A stretch of DNA of 16,308 nucleotides, taken from NCBI GenBank assembly GCA_964495705.1, contig CAZBWS010000055.1, forward strand, positions 1-16,308. Direction: 5' to 3'. Within the stretch, counting starts at the first letter, position 1; every line of letters starts with the position of its first letter. Of the stretch, positions 14,056 through 16,308 are shown piece after piece. The notes beneath the pieces were generated by a model. The model did no database searches. It was not told the DNA's origin and worked only from the letters and a program-made list of their open reading frames with translations. The translations under genes were made by a program, and so were the position numbers. This DNA is from CAZBWS01 sp964495705. GTDB lineage: Bacteria > Pseudomonadota > Gammaproteobacteria > HTCC5015.

Positions 14056-14999
14056 GGTCTCATGATTATTATGAACACCCTGTTTTTCTCCCTTTTGAAC
14101 TTCTCATTAGAAGCCCTGCCATGTCACATATCCAGGAGAAATTGACCTGTTTGATCTGGAATGGTGCAACAGGTGCGGTAATAGAAGGAGAAGCTCGCCA
14201 TGGAAAAACTACAGCTTTGGAGTTTATACAAAAAAAATTATGTTCCCGAGATGGTGAGATTATTCCTTCGCATTGGTTTACCGTACCTTCTTTAGATAGG
14301 CAGACAATAAATGCAACTTATCGAAGCTTATTAGTAAGTGCGGACTTACGTGTAACCAACGCTATGCGCGTAGAACCGATGATTAGCAATTTAATAAGCT
14401 ACATTCTAGACAAAGTGAGTAAAAGTAAAAACAAACGCTTCATACTAATAGCCGATGAGGGTCAGCGGCTATCACCAAAACAATGTGATGTTTTTTCCCA
14501 GCTACACGATTGTTTACGAAAGCAGTACAAAATACACCTCTGTTTGATTTTAATCGTCAATACTGATGAAGCAAAACATCTTATTGAACTGGTTCAACAC
14601 AGGGAATACCGCCATGTATATGGCCGATTTTTTACAAATAGGATGCAATTCCATGGACTGAGAAATGTCAAAGAAGTAAAGGATTGCCTCAAGCAGTACG
14701 ACACATTGCGCTATCCGTATCCAAATGGCCCTACGTATACAGAATATTTTTTACCTGAACCATATAGTTCAGGGTGGCGATATGCGAATGCAAGTTCATG
14801 TTTATGGAAAGTGTTCAGTGAATATCGCCGAGAATATATGCTTGAATATTGGGGAATGCAGTATTTCATAAATACAGTTAATACCTTGCTGATAGATTTC
14901 TTACCAAAATATAGCGTTGAAAACCTGTCTCCAGAAATGGTCCGTCGAGCTATTGGTACTTCAGGATTAGTTCCCGGCCTTGTTAGGGCCCGGGCGTGA
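14052..14999 (+). CDS. tnsC: TnsC-like AAA+ ATPase, transposition regulator
   Basis: A 315-residue AAA+ protein: Walker A GEARHGKT at 46-53, Walker B ILIADE at 131-136, a sensor-1-like Asn in LILIVNTDEA (170), and a basic/aromatic C-terminal part. TnsC forms ATP-bound filaments or rings on DNA, is placed by the target-selection protein and activates TnsA-TnsB. At 315 residues it is much shorter than Tn7 TnsC (about 555) and close to the size of TnsC in Tn6677-type and Tn5053-type elements; the shortening suggests a relative outside the Tn7 branch. AGGAG (14041-14045) is 6 bp before the ATG, which overlaps the tnsB stop. The stop overlaps the GTG start of the next gene. Confidence 0.9.
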   Translation: MRSHDYYEHPVFLPFELLIRSPAMSHIQEKLTCLIWNGATGAVIEGEARHGKTTALEFIQKKLCSRDGEIIPSHWFTVPSLDRQTINATYRSLLVSADLRVTNAMRVEPMISNLISYILDKVSKSKNKRFILIADEGQRLSPKQCDVFSQLHDCLRKQYKIHLCLILIVNTDEAKHLIELVQHREYRHVYGRFFTNRMQFHGLRNVKEVKDCLKQYDTLRYPYPNGPTYTEYFLPEPYSSGWRYANASSCLWKVFSEYRREYMLEYWGMQYFINTVNTLLIDFLPKYSVENLSPEMVRRAIGTSGLVPGLVRARA

Positions 15000-16308
15000 G
15001 TACGAGCCCATTAAATATAGGGACTTATTTCGAAAGGCCATATGAGAGCGAATACTCATTATTAAGGCGATTTCTCGTTGTGAACTCTGGGCTGTCTCGC
15101 CACCAAATTAATAAAGACATAGCAGAAATCACTGGAAAGCTTTATAGAACCGGGCTTAAGGGCATGATTCTAAAGGCTTTAAATTACGACTATAGTAATA
15201 ATTTTTACCGTTGCCATATAGACCCAGCATCATTTAAGCAGTGCCCATTGTGTGCAAAATCTTTGTTTCATTGCAGTATTTATCAATTCTCTTGGTTAAA
15301 AAAATGCCCTATCCATCATTGTGACTTAACCACGCACTGTACTGAGTGTGGTGAGTTATGGCCGACTTTTGATGAATTATTTAAACGTAAATGTGCAACA
15401 TGCTCCTGCCAACTTCTACAGTCTTATAAGGCTGACCCTATGGGTGTTATGCCCGCAAGTAAAACAGCTGTCATAGCCAAAATTTTGCCACTTATCAATA
15501 CTAATAATATTGGTTATGAGAACACCATGAACGGTTTAAACGGTGGGAGGATATATAACAGCAATGACTACTACCCCTCTATTCAGATATATAGATGCTC
15601 TAAAAAGAGAGCTATAGCTAAAGGCTTAGGGGTTAACTTTATGCCCATTAATTTTAGGGTTTTTCGCATGCCAGCACCCAGCGCCAGCGAACCTAATATT
15701 AATTTAACACATTGGTTTTCAGTACAAAAAACAAAAAAATCAGCCGATCTACTTAAAAAAGCCCGCTACCAAGCCTATATTAAAATATTGAACTGGATAC
15801 AAAATGATACCAAGGGGCAACATCAGTGCAAGATTTCAACATACAAATACTTGAAGCTTGAAGACTTATTGGATGCACCTAAATTTTGCCCTTATTGCAT
15901 GTCACTTAGCCTATATTATTTTTTTATCGAAAGTCACACCCTTTATAATAAATACCTAAGTAGAGTTATCGATCGAGATTATTATCCATTTTTAAACATT
16001 ATTCCTAATTATGAGTTTTTTTCATACCCGGAAGTGTACATAAAGCCATACTATATTGATGATTTCATTCGAAAATATGGGGAGAGGTTTTTTGAGTGGG
16101 CCTATGAAAGATATTTGATACAACAGTTTATTACTATCATTCAAGGTGTACTCAAATTATTTCAAAACTATAGGAGCCGAGCCGTTTTTCAATATACTGA
16201 CCCGCAAACGTATTATCGGTTAAATTGCTCAAATACAAAATCTAATTTACAGCTTCACTACGCTGAAAAAAAAGAAGATAAGTTAAGAGTATTTTTTATA
16301 GGCTCAGA
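14996..16308 (+). CDS. tniQ: TniQ/TnsD-family target-selection protein (partial, runs off the window)
   Basis: An uninterrupted frame of 437 codons from GTG 14996 to the edge, still open. The start overlaps the tnsC stop (GTGA) and AGGG lies about 7 bp upstream; no other plausible start precedes the N-terminal motif. Residues 10-65 (TYFERPYESEYSLLRRFLVVNSG) match the opening of TniQ proteins. Zinc ligands follow: C83-x2-C86, C104-x2-H107, C115-x2-C118 and C133-x2-C136 (plus C138). A further CPYC at 298-301 may begin another knuckle. With more than 437 residues it is longer than the compact TniQ of RNA-guided Tn7-like elements (about 390) and is compatible with a DNA-binding TnsD-like selector, typically of a fixed chromosomal site. 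Target preference cannot be read. It is AT-rich, like tnsB and tnsC. Confidence 0.88.
   Translation, partial: MSTSPLNIGTYFERPYESEYSLLRRFLVVNSGLSRHQINKDIAEITGKLYRTGLKGMILKALNYDYSNNFYRCHIDPASFKQCPLCAKSLFHCSIYQFSWLKKCPIHHCDLTTHCTECGELWPTFDELFKRKCATCSCQLLQSYKADPMGVMPASKTAVIAKILPLINTNNIGYENTMNGLNGGRIYNSNDYYPSIQIYRCSKKRAIAKGLGVNFMPINFRVFRMPAPSASEPNINLTHWFSVQKTKKSADLLKKARYQAYIKILNWIQNDTKGQHQCKISTYKYLKLEDLLDAPKFCPYCMSLSLYYFFIESHTLYNKYLSRVIDRDYYPFLNIIPNYEFFSYPEVYIKPYYIDDFIRKYGERFFEWAYERYLIQQFITIIQGVLKLFQNYRSRAVFQYTDPQTYYRLNCSNTKSNLQLHYAEKKEDKLRVFFIGS

Larger units (their letters stand above)
11268..16308 (+). mobile_element. Tn7-like transposon, transposition module (partial; ends not defined)
   Basis: Four plus-strand genes in Tn7 order (tnsA, tnsB, tnsC, tniQ/tnsD), each overlapping the next. 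By analogy with Tn7, where the tnsA-proximal end lies just upstream of tnsA, one end should be in or near 11268-11470; the other lies beyond the window. No Cas gene, CRISPR array, resolvase or second TniQ is visible downstream of tnsC before the edge. The left coordinate here is only the start of the intergenic region and not a mapped end. Confidence 0.75.

Noticed and set aside
11268..16308. RNA-guided (CAST) Tn7-like system
   Set aside because: No cas gene, CRISPR-like repeat array or guide candidate is present in the window; the TniQ is next to tnsC and rather long. Downstream sequence could still change this.
1..16308. tRNA, rRNA, riboswitch or CRISPR array
   Set aside because: No cloverleaf-like block, rRNA motif, riboswitch core or regularly spaced repeat was recognised on either strand by eye.

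Overview
The window looks like accessory DNA from a gammaproteobacterium, probably marine or environmental (inferred from the gene families: HME-RND metal efflux, a small mer cluster with a GDCCVxC gene, a Tn7-like transposition operon). No ribosomal, tRNA or housekeeping gene is present to fix the taxon, and chromosome versus plasmid is undecided. By eye the left third is GC-richer, while the tns genes on the right are clearly AT-rich. This suggests segments of different origin.

Left, metals (1-7556): a CzcB-like adaptor and a CzcA-like RND pump (plus strand, no outer-membrane czcC partner in view) end at a hairpin. Two divergent MerR modules follow. Module 1 is a MerR-family regulator (minus, TTG start) facing a glutaredoxin-MauE/DoxX fusion membrane protein across a perfect merO-type palindrome in a 19-20 bp promoter spacer. 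Module 2 is a second MerR regulator (minus), with the Cys82/Cys117/Cys127 pattern of Hg(II) MerR, facing a GDCCVxC protein, a MerT-like transporter, a MerP-like periplasmic protein and a secreted or envelope protein that is cut short. No mercuric reductase is present.

Middle, junction (7554-8970): a complete two-ORF IS3-family element with recognisable terminal inverted repeats. It truncates a different gene on each side, and both broken frames stop on the terminal TGA of the IS end. The absence of a matching target duplication suggests that the IS sits at a rearrangement joint.

Right (8968-16308): on the minus strand, a ResD/XerC-type tyrosine recombinase and, 20 bp downstream, a large P-loop (STAND/NACHT-like) NTPase with a PD-(D/E)xK-like N-terminus. 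The NTPase is a probable anti-phage protein that has lost its C-terminus to the IS. Divergently, on the plus strand, runs a tight operon tnsA-tnsB-tnsC-tniQ with overlapping genes. This is a Tn7-like cut-and-paste module with all expected catalytic residues. The tniQ gene starts at a GTG overlapping the tnsC stop and runs off the right edge still open. The 200 bp between the recombinase and tnsA is dense in direct and inverted repeats. It is the best place to look for the transposon end, TnsB sites and shared control.

Working picture: a metal-resistance island and a Tn7-like element with a defence-like neighbour have been joined, and both damaged, at an IS3-family insertion. No CRISPR array, cas gene, tRNA or rRNA is seen.
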